This document shows positions 54,034-63,173 of a DNA stretch of 64,000 nt, one piece after another. The DNA comes from Dokdonia sp. Dokd-P16 (GTDB lineage Bacteria; Bacteroidota; Bacteroidia; Flavobacteriales; Flavobacteriaceae). Location of the stretch: contig NZ_CP029151.1 in NCBI RefSeq assembly GCF_003095655.1, forward strand, positions 736,001 through 800,000, read 5' to 3'. Under the pieces are notes generated by a model. It did no database searches. It saw only the letters and a program-made list of their open reading frames with translations, and was not told the DNA's origin. How positions within the stretch are numbered: position 1 is the first letter of the stretch; each line of letters opens with the position of its first letter. The position numbers and the translations under genes are program-made.

Positions 54034-55292
54034 TGAGTAAATTTTCTCGCAATGTTGGTAGTTTTGACTGGGTACTTATTTTATTATACTTAGCCCTCGT
54101 AGCTATAGGCTGGGTTAATATTTATTCTGCTGCCTTTGATCCAGATACACAAGCTTTTGCAAGCATGAATAACTTGTACTTCAAGCAACTTGTGTGGATA
54201 TTTCTAGGCTTTCTTATCATTACGTTTATTCTCTTCTTAGACTCAAAATTCTTTGAGCGATTCTCTAGTGTCATTTACATAGGCTCGTTACTGTCATTAA
54301 TATTATTGTTTGTTTTTGGTAAGACTATATCTGGGGCCACAAGTTGGTACAATCTCGGTTTCATGAGTTTGCAGCCTAGTGAATTTGCCAAAGCCGCTAC
54401 CGCACTAGCGCTCGCCAAATATCTGAGCGACATACAAACTAATATAAAAACCATAAAAGATCAAGTACGTGCTCTTGCTATAATAGCAATACCAGCACTT
54501 ATCATTGTGCCACAACCAGATCCTGGAAGTGCATTGGTTTATGCTGCATTTTTCTTTCCGCTATATAGAGAGGGACTTGCTGCTAGTTATTTAATTCTAG
54601 GAGCATCTACGATTACGTTATTTGTGCTTACACTAGTTTTAGGACCTATTTATGTGTCTCTAATTGTTCTTGTGATTGCCTTGATACTGTTTGCTAGAAA
54701 TAGAAAAAAACGACCCTCAAAACGTCTTTATATAGGTCTTGTTGCAGCAGCGTGTCTTTTTGCATTTTCTGTAAACTACATTTTTGAAAATATCTTCGAG
54801 CAACGTCACCGCGACCGTTTTAATATTGTTTTGGGTAAAGAGGTAGATGCAAAAAGTATAGGATATAATACACAGCAAAGTGAGATTGCCATAGGTAATG
54901 GTGGCTGGTTTGGAAGAGGGTTTCTAGAAGGAACACAAACTAAAGGTAAGTTTGTACCTGAACAACACACAGATTATATTTTCTCAACAGTTGGTGAAGA
55001 GTGGGGTTTCCTTGGGAGTACGCTAGTAATTATCTTATTTGTAGTGCTTATTTTGAGGATCATCCAACTATCAGAAAAACAAAAAAATGACTTCTCGCGG
55101 ATTTATGGATACAGCCTCGCAGGAATTTTATTCATTCACTTTGTAGTAAACATTGGGATGGTCATAGGCCTTTTACCTACGGTAGGAATTCCTTTGCCGT
55201 TTTTCAGTTACGGAGGATCAGGATTATGGGGCTTCACTATTTTACTATTTATCTTTGTAAAACTAGATGGTAATAGAGTAAACGAGTGGTGA
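54033..55292 (+). CDS. rodA: Peptidoglycan polymerase RodA
   Basis: 419 residues of the SEDS family with about ten membrane helices. FMSLQPSEFAKAATALALAKYL, IVPQPDPGSALVYAAFFFPLYREGL, FVPEQHTDYIFSTVGEEWGFLGS and GLLPTVGIPLPFFSYGGSGLWG are typical. The Asp of WxPxxHTDYIF-type loop is present (EQHTDYIF). Final gene of the cell-shape operon. Confidence 0.96.
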   Translation: MSKFSRNVGSFDWVLILLYLALVAIGWVNIYSAAFDPDTQAFASMNNLYFKQLVWIFLGFLIITFILFLDSKFFERFSSVIYIGSLLSLILLFVFGKTISGATSWYNLGFMSLQPSEFAKAATALALAKYLSDIQTNIKTIKDQVRALAIIAIPALIIVPQPDPGSALVYAAFFFPLYREGLAASYLILGASTITLFVLTLVLGPIYVSLIVLVIALILFARNRKKRPSKRLYIGLVAAACLFAFSVNYIFENIFEQRHRDRFNIVLGKEVDAKSIGYNTQQSEIAIGNGGWFGRGFLEGTQTKGKFVPEQHTDYIFSTVGEEWGFLGSTLVIILFVVLILRIIQLSEKQKNDFSRIYGYSLAGILFIHFVVNIGMVIGLLPTVGIPLPFFSYGGSGLWGFTILLFIFVKLDGNRVNEW

Positions 55293-55300
55293 TCTAAGTA

Positions 55301-55316
55301 CGCTTTCGCGAAAGCG
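55301..55316. repeat. 16-bp palindrome, copy 14 (exact)
   Basis: 8 bases behind the rodA stop, with the 20-bp extended form at 55299-55318, directly before a classical terminator. Confidence 0.95.
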
Positions 55317-55330
55317 TAAAAACAAACATA

Positions 55331-55362
55331 AAAAAAGCGAGCATCACTGCTCGCTTTTTTTT
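55331..55362. terminator. Terminator between rodA and the small lipoprotein gene
   Basis: AGCGAGCA pairs with TGCTCGCT around TCAC, flanked by A- and T-runs; works in both directions for the convergent genes. Confidence 0.9.
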
Positions 55363-55379
55363 ACACTAATAACGACTTC

Positions 55380-55637
55380 TTAGTTGTTATCGTCATCACC
55401 ATTATAATCGTCTGTTCCTTCGATTTCTTCTTCTAGTTCCTCACCTGCTTTATCGATAGCGTCACCAGTTTTTTCGGCTGCATTTTCAATAGCATCACCA
55501 GCTTCTTCAAGTCCGTTTTCAATATCTTCTCCTGCTGCTTCTGCAGAGTTTTCAATTTTATCTTGCGTTGTTTCTCTACAAGAGATTGTTGAGAATGTAA
55601 ATCCTACAAGTGCTAGTACTACAAATACTTTTTTCAT
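55380..55637 (-). CDS. Small acidic lipoprotein with degenerate 11-residue repeats (85 aa)
   Basis: Lipobox STISC at about 16-20. Residues 30-75 are built of repeated GDAIENA/AGEDIEN-like units (AAGEDIENGLEEAGDAIENAAEKTGDAIDKAGEEL), an amphipathic helix similar to entericidin/LEA-like proteins, and the end is Asp/Asn-rich. Probably a stress-related envelope lipoprotein; role unknown. Confidence 0.8.
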   Translation of the reverse strand: MKKVFVVLALVGFTFSTISCRETTQDKIENSAEAAGEDIENGLEEAGDAIENAAEKTGDAIDKAGEELEEEIEGTDDYNGDDDNN

Positions 55638-55750
55638 AATAATGATTGTTTATTGGTTAGGGTGTAAATGTAATATGGTACAATTATATTTTTTGTTAAT
55701 AGGTAGTTATAATAAACCTATATATTTACTAAAATAAGCATGTTATCTGA

Positions 55751-55758
55751 TACCTTTG
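55751..55758 (+). promoter_or_regulatory. -7 box of the EamA gene
   Basis: TACCTTTG matches TAnnTTTG 17 bases before the start codon at 55775. Confidence 0.4.
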
Positions 55759-55774
55759 CGGCTAAATTCTTCCA

Positions 55775-56605
55775 GTGATAAAAGGAGTTGTTTACATGCT
55801 TATTGCCGCATTTGCGTTTACGTGGATGAACTTACTGGCAAAATATCTTGAAGATTTTCACCCACTACAGGTAGTGTTTTTTAGATGCGTGGGTACCTTT
55901 ATTTTCATCTTCCCGTACATGCTTATCAAGCGAGTTCCTGTTTTAGGTAAAAACAAGTTCTGGCTTACTACTCGAGGATTATTAAGTTTTGTTTCTCTTG
56001 CTCTTTACTTTGTAGTCATACAGCGCATCCCATTAGGATCTGCAGTTGCTTTACGATATACAGCCCCTTTGTTTAGTGCAATCTTTGCACTTTGGTTTTT
56101 AAAAGAAAAAGTAAAACCATGGCAATGGGTTGCATTAGTCATTTCTGTTATAGGAGCTCTTGTGTTAAAAGGAGTAGATTTTAGAATAGATACGATGAGT
56201 TTTATACTCATCATTATGTCTTCTGTTCTCGTAGGTGGTGTATTTACCATCGTGCGTTACTTAGGGTCGCGTGAGCACTTTTTAACCATAATCAACTACT
56301 TTATGGTAATCTCCATCATAGGTAGTCTTTTCTTCATACAACACTGGCGTATGCCTGTGGGTGTTGAGTGGTGGTATGTAAGCGGTATAGGAGTGTTTGG
56401 TCTTTTCGGCCAAGTGTTCTTAACGCGTTCTTTCCAACTTGCAGACACAGCTACCGTAGCTCCCATTAAATACATGGAACTCGTTTATGCGTTAATCTTA
56501 GGCTACTTTCTATTTAATGAACGCTACGATACTGCTCCTCTTGTAGGAATGGGAATTCTAGTTATAGGGATGCTACTTAACGTTTGGGTTAAAAGAAGAG
56601 CTTAG
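55775..56605 (+). CDS. EamA/DMT-family transporter
   Basis: 276 residues with ten membrane helices in two EamA repeats (about 3-130 and 143-272); PLGSAVALRYTAPLFSAIFALWFLKEKVKPWQWVALVISVIGALV is typical of repeat 1, and ATVAPIKYMELVYALILGYFLFNERYD of repeat 2. Exporter of metabolites; the substrate cannot be told. Start chosen at the ATA/GTG-type site given by the reading frame (ATTGATAAAAGGAG region): the first methionine alternative is at codon 8. Confidence 0.85.
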   Translation: MIKGVVYMLIAAFAFTWMNLLAKYLEDFHPLQVVFFRCVGTFIFIFPYMLIKRVPVLGKNKFWLTTRGLLSFVSLALYFVVIQRIPLGSAVALRYTAPLFSAIFALWFLKEKVKPWQWVALVISVIGALVLKGVDFRIDTMSFILIIMSSVLVGGVFTIVRYLGSREHFLTIINYFMVISIIGSLFFIQHWRMPVGVEWWYVSGIGVFGLFGQVFLTRSFQLADTATVAPIKYMELVYALILGYFLFNERYDTAPLVGMGILVIGMLLNVWVKRRA

Positions 56606-56637
56606 AATCGCTGTAGTATAGGTTTTATTTTGAATTA

Positions 56638-56653
56638 CGCTTTCGCGAAAGCA
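56638..56653. repeat. 16-bp palindrome, copy 15 (15/16)
   Basis: CGCTTTCGCGAAAGCA, 32 bases behind the EamA stop, next to the terminator at 56655-56690. Confidence 0.9.
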
Positions 56654-56654
56654 T

Positions 56655-56690
56655 AAAAAAAGCGAACTCCATCAAGGGTTCGCTTTTAAT
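56655..56690. terminator. Terminator between EamA and M16 peptidase genes
   Basis: AAAAGCGAAC and GTTCGCTTTT pair around a short imperfect loop, with A/T runs on both sides. Serves the convergent pair. Confidence 0.8.
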
Positions 56691-56709
56691 AATTAAGAGA
56701 TTTGAGTTT

Positions 56710-59562
56710 CTAGTTCTTCACTGGCTCTTTACTCTCATTCAAAAGTACCGGAGTACCATAACCTAGCTGCTCTAGTTTATCCATCTGTGTTTTCTTATCA
56801 CCTACTATCAAGTATATCATTTTATCTGGATTAAGATATTTATCTGATAGCTTCTTGATTTCTTCTACTGTCATATTCTCTACAATAGCCTGGCGTTCCT
56901 TGATATAATCTGGAGATATACCCAGGTTTGCAATATCATCTAGCATATTAAGCTTTGCTCCCATAGTTTCAAAAGCACGTGCTTGACTTTTTAATAGAAA
57001 ACTTTTAGATACGTCAAGATCTTGTTGTGTGAAATTCTTCCCATAGTTCTTAAGAATATCTTTTACGAGTGCAGTAGACTCATAAGTCACATTAGAACGT
57101 ACTCCACTCGAGACAGCAAACGCTCCAGGGAGTGTAGATCCAGAAAAACCTGAACGTATTCCATAAGTGTATCCTTTTCCTTCTCTAAGTTCCTGCGTAA
57201 GTTGTGAGGCAAAACCACCACCACCTAAACGGTAATTCATCATTTGTGCAGGGTAAAAGTCCTTATCGGTTTCTGCCATTGCTGGGTATCCAAAACGAAG
57301 TACAGACTGCTTTGCATCTGGCACATCATAAAAATATACGTTAGACTGCTCCGGAGCCTTAGGAACCTCTACTACAGGAATTGTAAATTCTCTAGCTTTC
57401 CAGTTATCATTAAGACCTGCGAGTACTGTAGTTGCTTTTTCTTTACCTACGGCACCCACTACTTGCATCTTAGCTACATTAGGAACTACATAATTGGTAT
57501 AATAATCCTTTAAATCCTCAAGCGTGATTGCATTTACAGAAGCTGGAGTTCCTAAGTTATTTTGGGCTAGCAAGCTACGCTCTCCATAAATTAATTTATC
57601 AAATTGTATAGCAGCAATACTATTAGGATTTGCCTGCTGCTGCTCCAGACGACTTAAGGTACTCTGCTTTAATAAGTCAAACTCTGTCTTATCCCAGCGT
57701 GGCTGCAGGAGGATTTCTTGGACTAAAGCGATGGTTTTATCATAGTTTTTAGCCAATGTATTCCCGCCTATGTATATATTCTCTTTGTCTGAGTACGTAT
57801 AAATATTTGCTCCTAGGCTTTCAATCTCATTTTCAAGTGCTGCAGTAGTTTTTGTGGCAGTTCCTTTCATAAGTAAATCTGCTAGCAAACTAGAAACGCC
57901 TACTTTATTGATATCCTCTAGAAGTAATCCTCCACGTATATTCATCTGAAATTGCACAAGAGGTACTTCGTCATTTTCAATTCCATACACTTCAAGTCCA
58001 GAAGATAGTTTGTCTTCCCAAACATTAGGAACAGTAACTTCAGCAGTGTTGCCATATGCAGGCTCCTTACTACGATCAAAGGACGAAGGAGTACGCTCAT
58101 AATCTGCTGCGATACTCGCATCAAATGTCTCCTCTGCTCCTTCTACTATTTTTTCTTCTACTACCTGGGCTAGTTCAGAATCTTCAAGTGCAAGTGCTGT
58201 TTGACCTATAGGCACAAAACTAGTAGCAATATAATTATGTCCTTTTATGTACTGCTCGTAAACGCGTTGTACATCTTCCTTAGTCACCGCGAGAATACGA
58301 TCTACATCTTCTGTGATATATGCAGGATCACCAGCAAAAATCTCATATTGTGCTAACTGAAACCCCTTTCCTAATACACTTGATAAGCCGTTATAAAACT
58401 GTGTTTCTTGCCCTGCTTTAATTCTATCTAAATCTTTTTGTGAGATTCCCTCAAGTTCAAATTTTGTAAAAGCCTCATTAATTCCTACAAGTACATCATC
58501 AAGATCTTTACCAGGATATGCATTGACGCTTAGACCAAATTCTCCTGCGATTTCAGACCCAAAATTGAACATCTGTACTCCAGCCGTAAGCTGCTTATCA
58601 TCAATTAAAATCTTATTAAAAGGAGCATTCTTCCCTTTAGAGAGGTAACTAGCCAAAACTTCAAGCGCATATGAATCTTTGTCATAATTAGGCACCGTAG
58701 GCCATGTCATAGATAATTGTGGTAGCCTAGCAAAGTTATCTTCATAATATAATCGCTTTGTATTTGCTACTGTAACAGGTTGCTTTTCCATTGCTGGAAC
58801 TTCTTCTCCCCTTGGAATTTCACCAAAATATTTTTCCACCCACTCCTTAGTTTGCGAAAGGTCAAAATCTCCAGCGATGGTAAGCGTAGTATTGTTAGGC
58901 GTATACCAGCGATTATAAAAATCCTTTACATCTTGTAATGTTGCGTTTTGTAAATCTTCTAGCGATCCTATAACCTGCCAGTTGTAAGGGTGGTTTTCTG
59001 GATAAAGATTCTTCCCTACCACATAACGTGCGTGACCATAAGGACGGTTATCTACAGACTGTCGTTTTTCATTCTTTACCACTTGCTTTTCTTTGGCAAG
59101 TACTGGGTCTGTAACCGTATTTATAAAATAACCAAGTTTATCTGCTTCTGCCCAAATCATTTTTTCGAGAGCGTCTTTTGGCACTGTTTGAAAATAGTTT
59201 GTGCGGTCACGACTTGTAGATCCATTTGCTCCAGATCCACCTATACGCGCGCTCATTGCATCAAGCCCACCTTTTCCAAGGTTTTCAGATTCTAAAAACA
59301 ATAAGTGCTCAAATAAGTGAGCAAAGCCTGTACGTCCTTCTATCTCTCTTGCAGATCCTACGTGCGCAGTAAGTGCTACTGCGACTACTGGATCTGAGTC
59401 GTCTTGATGTAAGATTACGGTAAGTCCATTATCTAGCGTAAACTTTTCAAATGGAACGTTGAATTGTGGGGTTTCCGCTTTCGCGAAAGCGGTATCCTCT
59501 TTTTCACAACTTGTAGCAACTAAAAGTCCGAGAACAAGCGCAACATAAAAAAATGATTTCAT
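56710..59562 (-). CDS. M16-family zinc metallopeptidase lipoprotein (950 aa)
   Basis: Lipobox ATSC at about 16-19. The N-terminal M16 half carries the inverted zinc motif HLFEH (HxxEH; in RTGFAHLFEHLLFLES) with the downstream acidic ligand region EKQVVKNEKR; the second half (about 520-920) is the catalytically silent M16 partner domain. Double-domain length as in pitrilysin-like processing peptidases. It should degrade peptides in the periplasm or at the outer membrane. The linker just behind the lipobox (AFAKA) is encoded by a palindrome copy. Confidence 0.92.
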   Translation of the reverse strand: MKSFFYVALVLGLLVATSCEKEDTAFAKAETPQFNVPFEKFTLDNGLTVILHQDDSDPVVAVALTAHVGSAREIEGRTGFAHLFEHLLFLESENLGKGGLDAMSARIGGSGANGSTSRDRTNYFQTVPKDALEKMIWAEADKLGYFINTVTDPVLAKEKQVVKNEKRQSVDNRPYGHARYVVGKNLYPENHPYNWQVIGSLEDLQNATLQDVKDFYNRWYTPNNTTLTIAGDFDLSQTKEWVEKYFGEIPRGEEVPAMEKQPVTVANTKRLYYEDNFARLPQLSMTWPTVPNYDKDSYALEVLASYLSKGKNAPFNKILIDDKQLTAGVQMFNFGSEIAGEFGLSVNAYPGKDLDDVLVGINEAFTKFELEGISQKDLDRIKAGQETQFYNGLSSVLGKGFQLAQYEIFAGDPAYITEDVDRILAVTKEDVQRVYEQYIKGHNYIATSFVPIGQTALALEDSELAQVVEEKIVEGAEETFDASIAADYERTPSSFDRSKEPAYGNTAEVTVPNVWEDKLSSGLEVYGIENDEVPLVQFQMNIRGGLLLEDINKVGVSSLLADLLMKGTATKTTAALENEIESLGANIYTYSDKENIYIGGNTLAKNYDKTIALVQEILLQPRWDKTEFDLLKQSTLSRLEQQQANPNSIAAIQFDKLIYGERSLLAQNNLGTPASVNAITLEDLKDYYTNYVVPNVAKMQVVGAVGKEKATTVLAGLNDNWKAREFTIPVVEVPKAPEQSNVYFYDVPDAKQSVLRFGYPAMAETDKDFYPAQMMNYRLGGGGFASQLTQELREGKGYTYGIRSGFSGSTLPGAFAVSSGVRSNVTYESTALVKDILKNYGKNFTQQDLDVSKSFLLKSQARAFETMGAKLNMLDDIANLGISPDYIKERQAIVENMTVEEIKKLSDKYLNPDKMIYLIVGDKKTQMDKLEQLGYGTPVLLNESKEPVKN
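59476..59491. repeat. 16-bp palindrome, copy 16 (exact, inside the M16 gene)
   Basis: Reads Ala-Phe-Ala-Lys-Ala, seven residues behind the lipidated Cys. Extends to 18 bp. Confidence 0.95.
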
Positions 59563-59622
59563 AATTAAGATATATTAAGTCTATATCTCAAAGCTAAACC
59601 AAAAATGGATTGTCTGTTACAA

Positions 59623-61722
59623 TTATGGGTAGAAATGACCCCAATCTGACCACACACCATTTACTTTATTACGGTAGCCATATTTATTAGGTTCATAGCT
59701 ACGCTCCTCATAGATAAGCTCATCTTGTGCGTTGAATCGGTACTTGCCTTTTGTATGCTCCCAATAATTTATACCTCCATTGGTAATATCCATCTTAAGC
59801 TCAACCTCCATACCGTTATACTCCCCACTTACATCTTTAAAGATGGTAAGAATTCTAAGTTTTTCTCCCTTGTCGTTATAGGTATAATCTAAGGTCTTAC
59901 TACTTTTATCTTCATTGATATGCGTGACAGTTTTTACATCTCCACGCGTATTATAGATATAATTGACTTTATTTTTTAATATATCATTGTATAAGGTATA
60001 TCCATCTAATGAATTACCCAGAACGTATGAATACTTACGACTTATTTCCTTCCTGTTGTTATCTTCATTCTTACCCTTTCCTCTATAATTAGTTATGGTC
60101 CAGTCGCGACGATTTGCCCCAGTATAGCTTATTTTATGATTGTTAATCAAGTAAGCTTTTTTCTTATCTATCGCTATATGAATTACCCGTGTTACGCGAC
60201 CACTAATATCATAGGTATACTTATAGGTTTTTAAATAACCACTAGGCCTAAGGCTATTCTGCTGTAATTCAACCACTTTACCGAACTCGTCATAGTCTAC
60301 ATAGTAAGGCTGTTTTTTACTCTCAGAGTATACAACAGAGGTAATCTTGTTATCATTCCAGATAAACTCATAGCGCCCCTTAGAACCTGCCTTTATAATA
60401 AGACCATTTTTCCATACAAAGGCAAAAATCTCTCTATTAGAATAACCTGTTGTAGGAATCGCTATTCCTAATACTTTATCTTCGGAAGGACTTTTAATTT
60501 CTATATGCGGTTGGTGTATGACATATTCTGGGCGATAGGCGTGTATAGCTCTCAACAAGAGTACTACTTTCTCTACCACTTCAGACTGACTTAACTCTAT
60601 AGTAGGTGGTACGGGCGCTACTTCTTGTGCGACAAGTGTTTGCTGTACAATCGTAACAGGCTGTGTATCTCCTGCATTATGTACCTCTTCGGTAAACACC
60701 TCGCGATGGCGTGTATCTGTACTATGGCTAGCGAGACGTTTCTCTAGCGCCTCTGCATTTTTAAGAAGTAGCTTTCCGTCTGCCTTATCATATTTATTAT
60801 CTATGAGTAGTCGTGCAAACTGCTTCGCCTTTTCTGGCTGATCAAGGTAGTAATAGATTTTAGCAAGATTATAGTAACTCGCATAACGCACTTTACTTAG
60901 CTTTCTACCTTTACCCTGATAATCTTGTACTATTTGCTCAAGATAGGTGAGCTGTGGAGCTATCTTAGCAGCAATATCTGTCACGGTCTGATCGTATTTC
61001 ATCGCCGTAAAAGCTCTCTTTATAGCCTCATAGGTTTCCTGATGTTTTATAAATTCTGGATGCTTCTTATTACCTAAGAACCAGAGTTGAGTTTTATCAT
61101 TTCTTTTAATCACATACCCGTATCTGCGTGCCAGACCATCTATAAATGTAGAAGTAGCCACGGCGTAAAAATCATTAGAGGTCTTCGCTCTAAATTTAGG
61201 TCCCTCTCCATTCCAATAATCTATAGCGGCTTTAGAGGTCTTAAAGGAAGTGCGCTTATAGTTCTCGCGTTTTCCTAAGTTACTTACGTACCCTAGGTTT
61301 GGGTTAAGATTGTTTATCACCTTAAGACGTGCGCTCGTAGTGTAGGGCACGTGCAATGTGTAACTATAACTCGTTGAGATCACCTTACCGTCATCATCCT
61401 TTTTTTCATTCTTGATCTTTTCTGTAGTGACCTCACCATACTCTACGCGATTTATACGCATACTGATGTTTAAGGTAGCATCTGTATCTAGCTTTGTAAA
61501 TCCCGCTATCATAGTCTGGTCATAAAGTTGGCTAGCTTTTATATCACTACGCATTGCATTTTCTACACGTACCGTATAGGTGCGTTGGGCATCATCTTTT
61601 ATATACACCTGTGGCAGACTTACATACTCAGTATGTATGTAATTACGATCTAGGTTTGCGCTTTGTGAAGTAGCCTTTGAGATTGTAAATAAACATAATA
61701 ATAGAGGGAGATAATAGTTCAT
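59623..61722 (-). CDS. Large secreted protein with TPR-like and RHS-like segments (699 aa)
   Basis: Signal peptide up to ATSQS. First third (20-210) resembles a protein with repeated VRVENAMRSDIKASQLYDQTM patterns; a helical TPR-like segment follows (about 235-320, YYNLAKIYYYLDQPEKAKQFARLLIDN), and the last third has YD-type strands as in RHS proteins (YTYDISGRVTRV, YNTRGDVKTVTHI, YTYNDKGEKLRIL). No toxin, protease or sorting signal is visible. Function unknown; single gene. Confidence 0.7.
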   Translation of the reverse strand: MNYYLPLLLCLFTISKATSQSANLDRNYIHTEYVSLPQVYIKDDAQRTYTVRVENAMRSDIKASQLYDQTMIAGFTKLDTDATLNISMRINRVEYGEVTTEKIKNEKKDDDGKVISTSYSYTLHVPYTTSARLKVINNLNPNLGYVSNLGKRENYKRTSFKTSKAAIDYWNGEGPKFRAKTSNDFYAVATSTFIDGLARRYGYVIKRNDKTQLWFLGNKKHPEFIKHQETYEAIKRAFTAMKYDQTVTDIAAKIAPQLTYLEQIVQDYQGKGRKLSKVRYASYYNLAKIYYYLDQPEKAKQFARLLIDNKYDKADGKLLLKNAEALEKRLASHSTDTRHREVFTEEVHNAGDTQPVTIVQQTLVAQEVAPVPPTIELSQSEVVEKVVLLLRAIHAYRPEYVIHQPHIEIKSPSEDKVLGIAIPTTGYSNREIFAFVWKNGLIIKAGSKGRYEFIWNDNKITSVVYSESKKQPYYVDYDEFGKVVELQQNSLRPSGYLKTYKYTYDISGRVTRVIHIAIDKKKAYLINNHKISYTGANRRDWTITNYRGKGKNEDNNRKEISRKYSYVLGNSLDGYTLYNDILKNKVNYIYNTRGDVKTVTHINEDKSSKTLDYTYNDKGEKLRILTIFKDVSGEYNGMEVELKMDITNGGINYWEHTKGKYRFNAQDELIYEERSYEPNKYGYRNKVNGVWSDWGHFYP

Positions 61723-61876
61723 TGCAGAGGTGTGTTGTAATTTTTATAAGTTCCAAAATTAGCTATTTCTCCCTAACGAACTGTGAGTTATACATTTAAA
61801 ATTCACACTTATACGAACCTTAGATTGTAAATCTATCTTGTTAATAACTAAAAAGAGAACACTCGTGATTTAAATA

Positions 61877-61896
61877 GGAATATTTCCATAATTTTG
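61877..61896 (+). promoter_or_regulatory. Promoter and operator-like site of the dinB-dnaE pair
   Basis: TAATTTTG at 61889-61896 fits the -7 box. GGAATATTTCC (61877-61887), an inverted repeat GGAA-TAT-TTCC, lies directly upstream where a repressor would block the promoter. An SOS-type control is plausible since both genes are repair polymerases, but the site is not a known LexA consensus. Confidence 0.45.
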
Positions 61897-61911
61897 GATT
61901 AATTCTATATT

Positions 61912-63132
61912 ATGCAACGTACAATTATTCATTTTGATCTTGATACTTTCTTCGTTTCTTGTGAACGTAGGTTAGATAGTCGCCTTATGGGCAAACCTGT
62001 TATTGTAGGTGGTACTGGCGATCGAGGCGTGGTAAGCGCTGCAAGTTATGAAGCTCGCACCTATGGTGTACATAGTGCTATGCCCATTAAAGTAGCTAGA
62101 CAATTATGCCCTAATGGTATTTACATACGAGGAAATGGCGGCACTTATTCAAAAATGTCTAAAGAAGTAACTCAAATTCTTCAAGAAGAACTGCCTGTTC
62201 TAGAAAAAGCAAGTGTAGATGAGTTTTATGGTGATCTCACTGGGATGGATAAGTTTTTTGGAGCCTACAAATATTCAAAAGAGCTTCGCCAGCGTATTAT
62301 GCGAGAAACAGGTTTACCTATTTCCTTCGGGATGTCTCCTAACAAAACGGTATCAAAAGTAGCTACGGGAGAAGCTAAACCTAATAATGAGATTAAAATT
62401 GACCCTGGTTATGAGAAAGTATTTCTTGCACCATTATCTATCAAAAAAATTCCTTCAGTAGGACAAAAGACATTTACTCAGTTTTGTAATCTCGGTGTGC
62501 GCACGGTAGACCTTGTACAACAAATGCCTGTAGAAATGATGACATCTGTTTTTGGAAAAAATGGACGCATTATCTGGGAGCGTTGTAATGGTATTGATGA
62601 CAGCCCTATTGTAGAGTATCACGAACGCAAATCTATCTCTAGTGAACGCACTTATGGTCAAGACACAATTGACATGGTGAAGTTACATACTACTATAACT
62701 GCCATGGCAGAAAATCTAGCTTTCCAACTACGGCGTGGTAATAAACTCACTTCTGTCGTAACATTAAAAATTAGATACTCAGATTTTCAAACATATTCAA
62801 AACAGATGCGTATCCCCTACACCGCTGCAGATCATGTTCTCATTCCCACAGTAATAGAACTTTTTAATAAGCTTAATAATCGTAGGATGCTTATTAGGTT
62901 AGTAGGTGTACGCTTTGGTGGTCTTACAGAGGGACATTATCAAATAGACCTTTTTGAGAATACTAACAAGACCGTAAATCTTTACAAAGCAATGGACGAA
63001 CTAAGAAATAAATATGGCGATCATAGCGTGCGAAGAGCAAATACGATAGGTGAAGGATCCAGAACTATAGGAAATCAAGGTAATCCTTTTAACGGTGAAC
63101 CTCCTATACTCTTAGCTCACAGACATCAGTAA
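61912..63132 (+). CDS. dinB: Y-family DNA polymerase (DinB/Pol IV-like)
   Basis: 406 residues. Palm motifs with the catalytic acidic residues: FDLDTFFVSCER near the start and ASVDEFYGDL around residue 105; SFGMSPNKTVSKVATGEAKPN and LSIKKIPSVGQKT (helix-hairpin-helix) follow. A likely sliding-clamp motif QIDLFE is near residue 346. It copies damaged templates at low fidelity. The dnaE-type gene follows 41 bases downstream, so the pair probably acts together. Confidence 0.93.
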   Translation: MQRTIIHFDLDTFFVSCERRLDSRLMGKPVIVGGTGDRGVVSAASYEARTYGVHSAMPIKVARQLCPNGIYIRGNGGTYSKMSKEVTQILQEELPVLEKASVDEFYGDLTGMDKFFGAYKYSKELRQRIMRETGLPISFGMSPNKTVSKVATGEAKPNNEIKIDPGYEKVFLAPLSIKKIPSVGQKTFTQFCNLGVRTVDLVQQMPVEMMTSVFGKNGRIIWERCNGIDDSPIVEYHERKSISSERTYGQDTIDMVKLHTTITAMAENLAFQLRRGNKLTSVVTLKIRYSDFQTYSKQMRIPYTAADHVLIPTVIELFNKLNNRRMLIRLVGVRFGGLTEGHYQIDLFENTNKTVNLYKAMDELRNKYGDHSVRRANTIGEGSRTIGNQGNPFNGEPPILLAHRHQ

Positions 63133-63173
63133 AAAACACCTCTATTATTTATTTAAACCCCAAGACTAAATTC

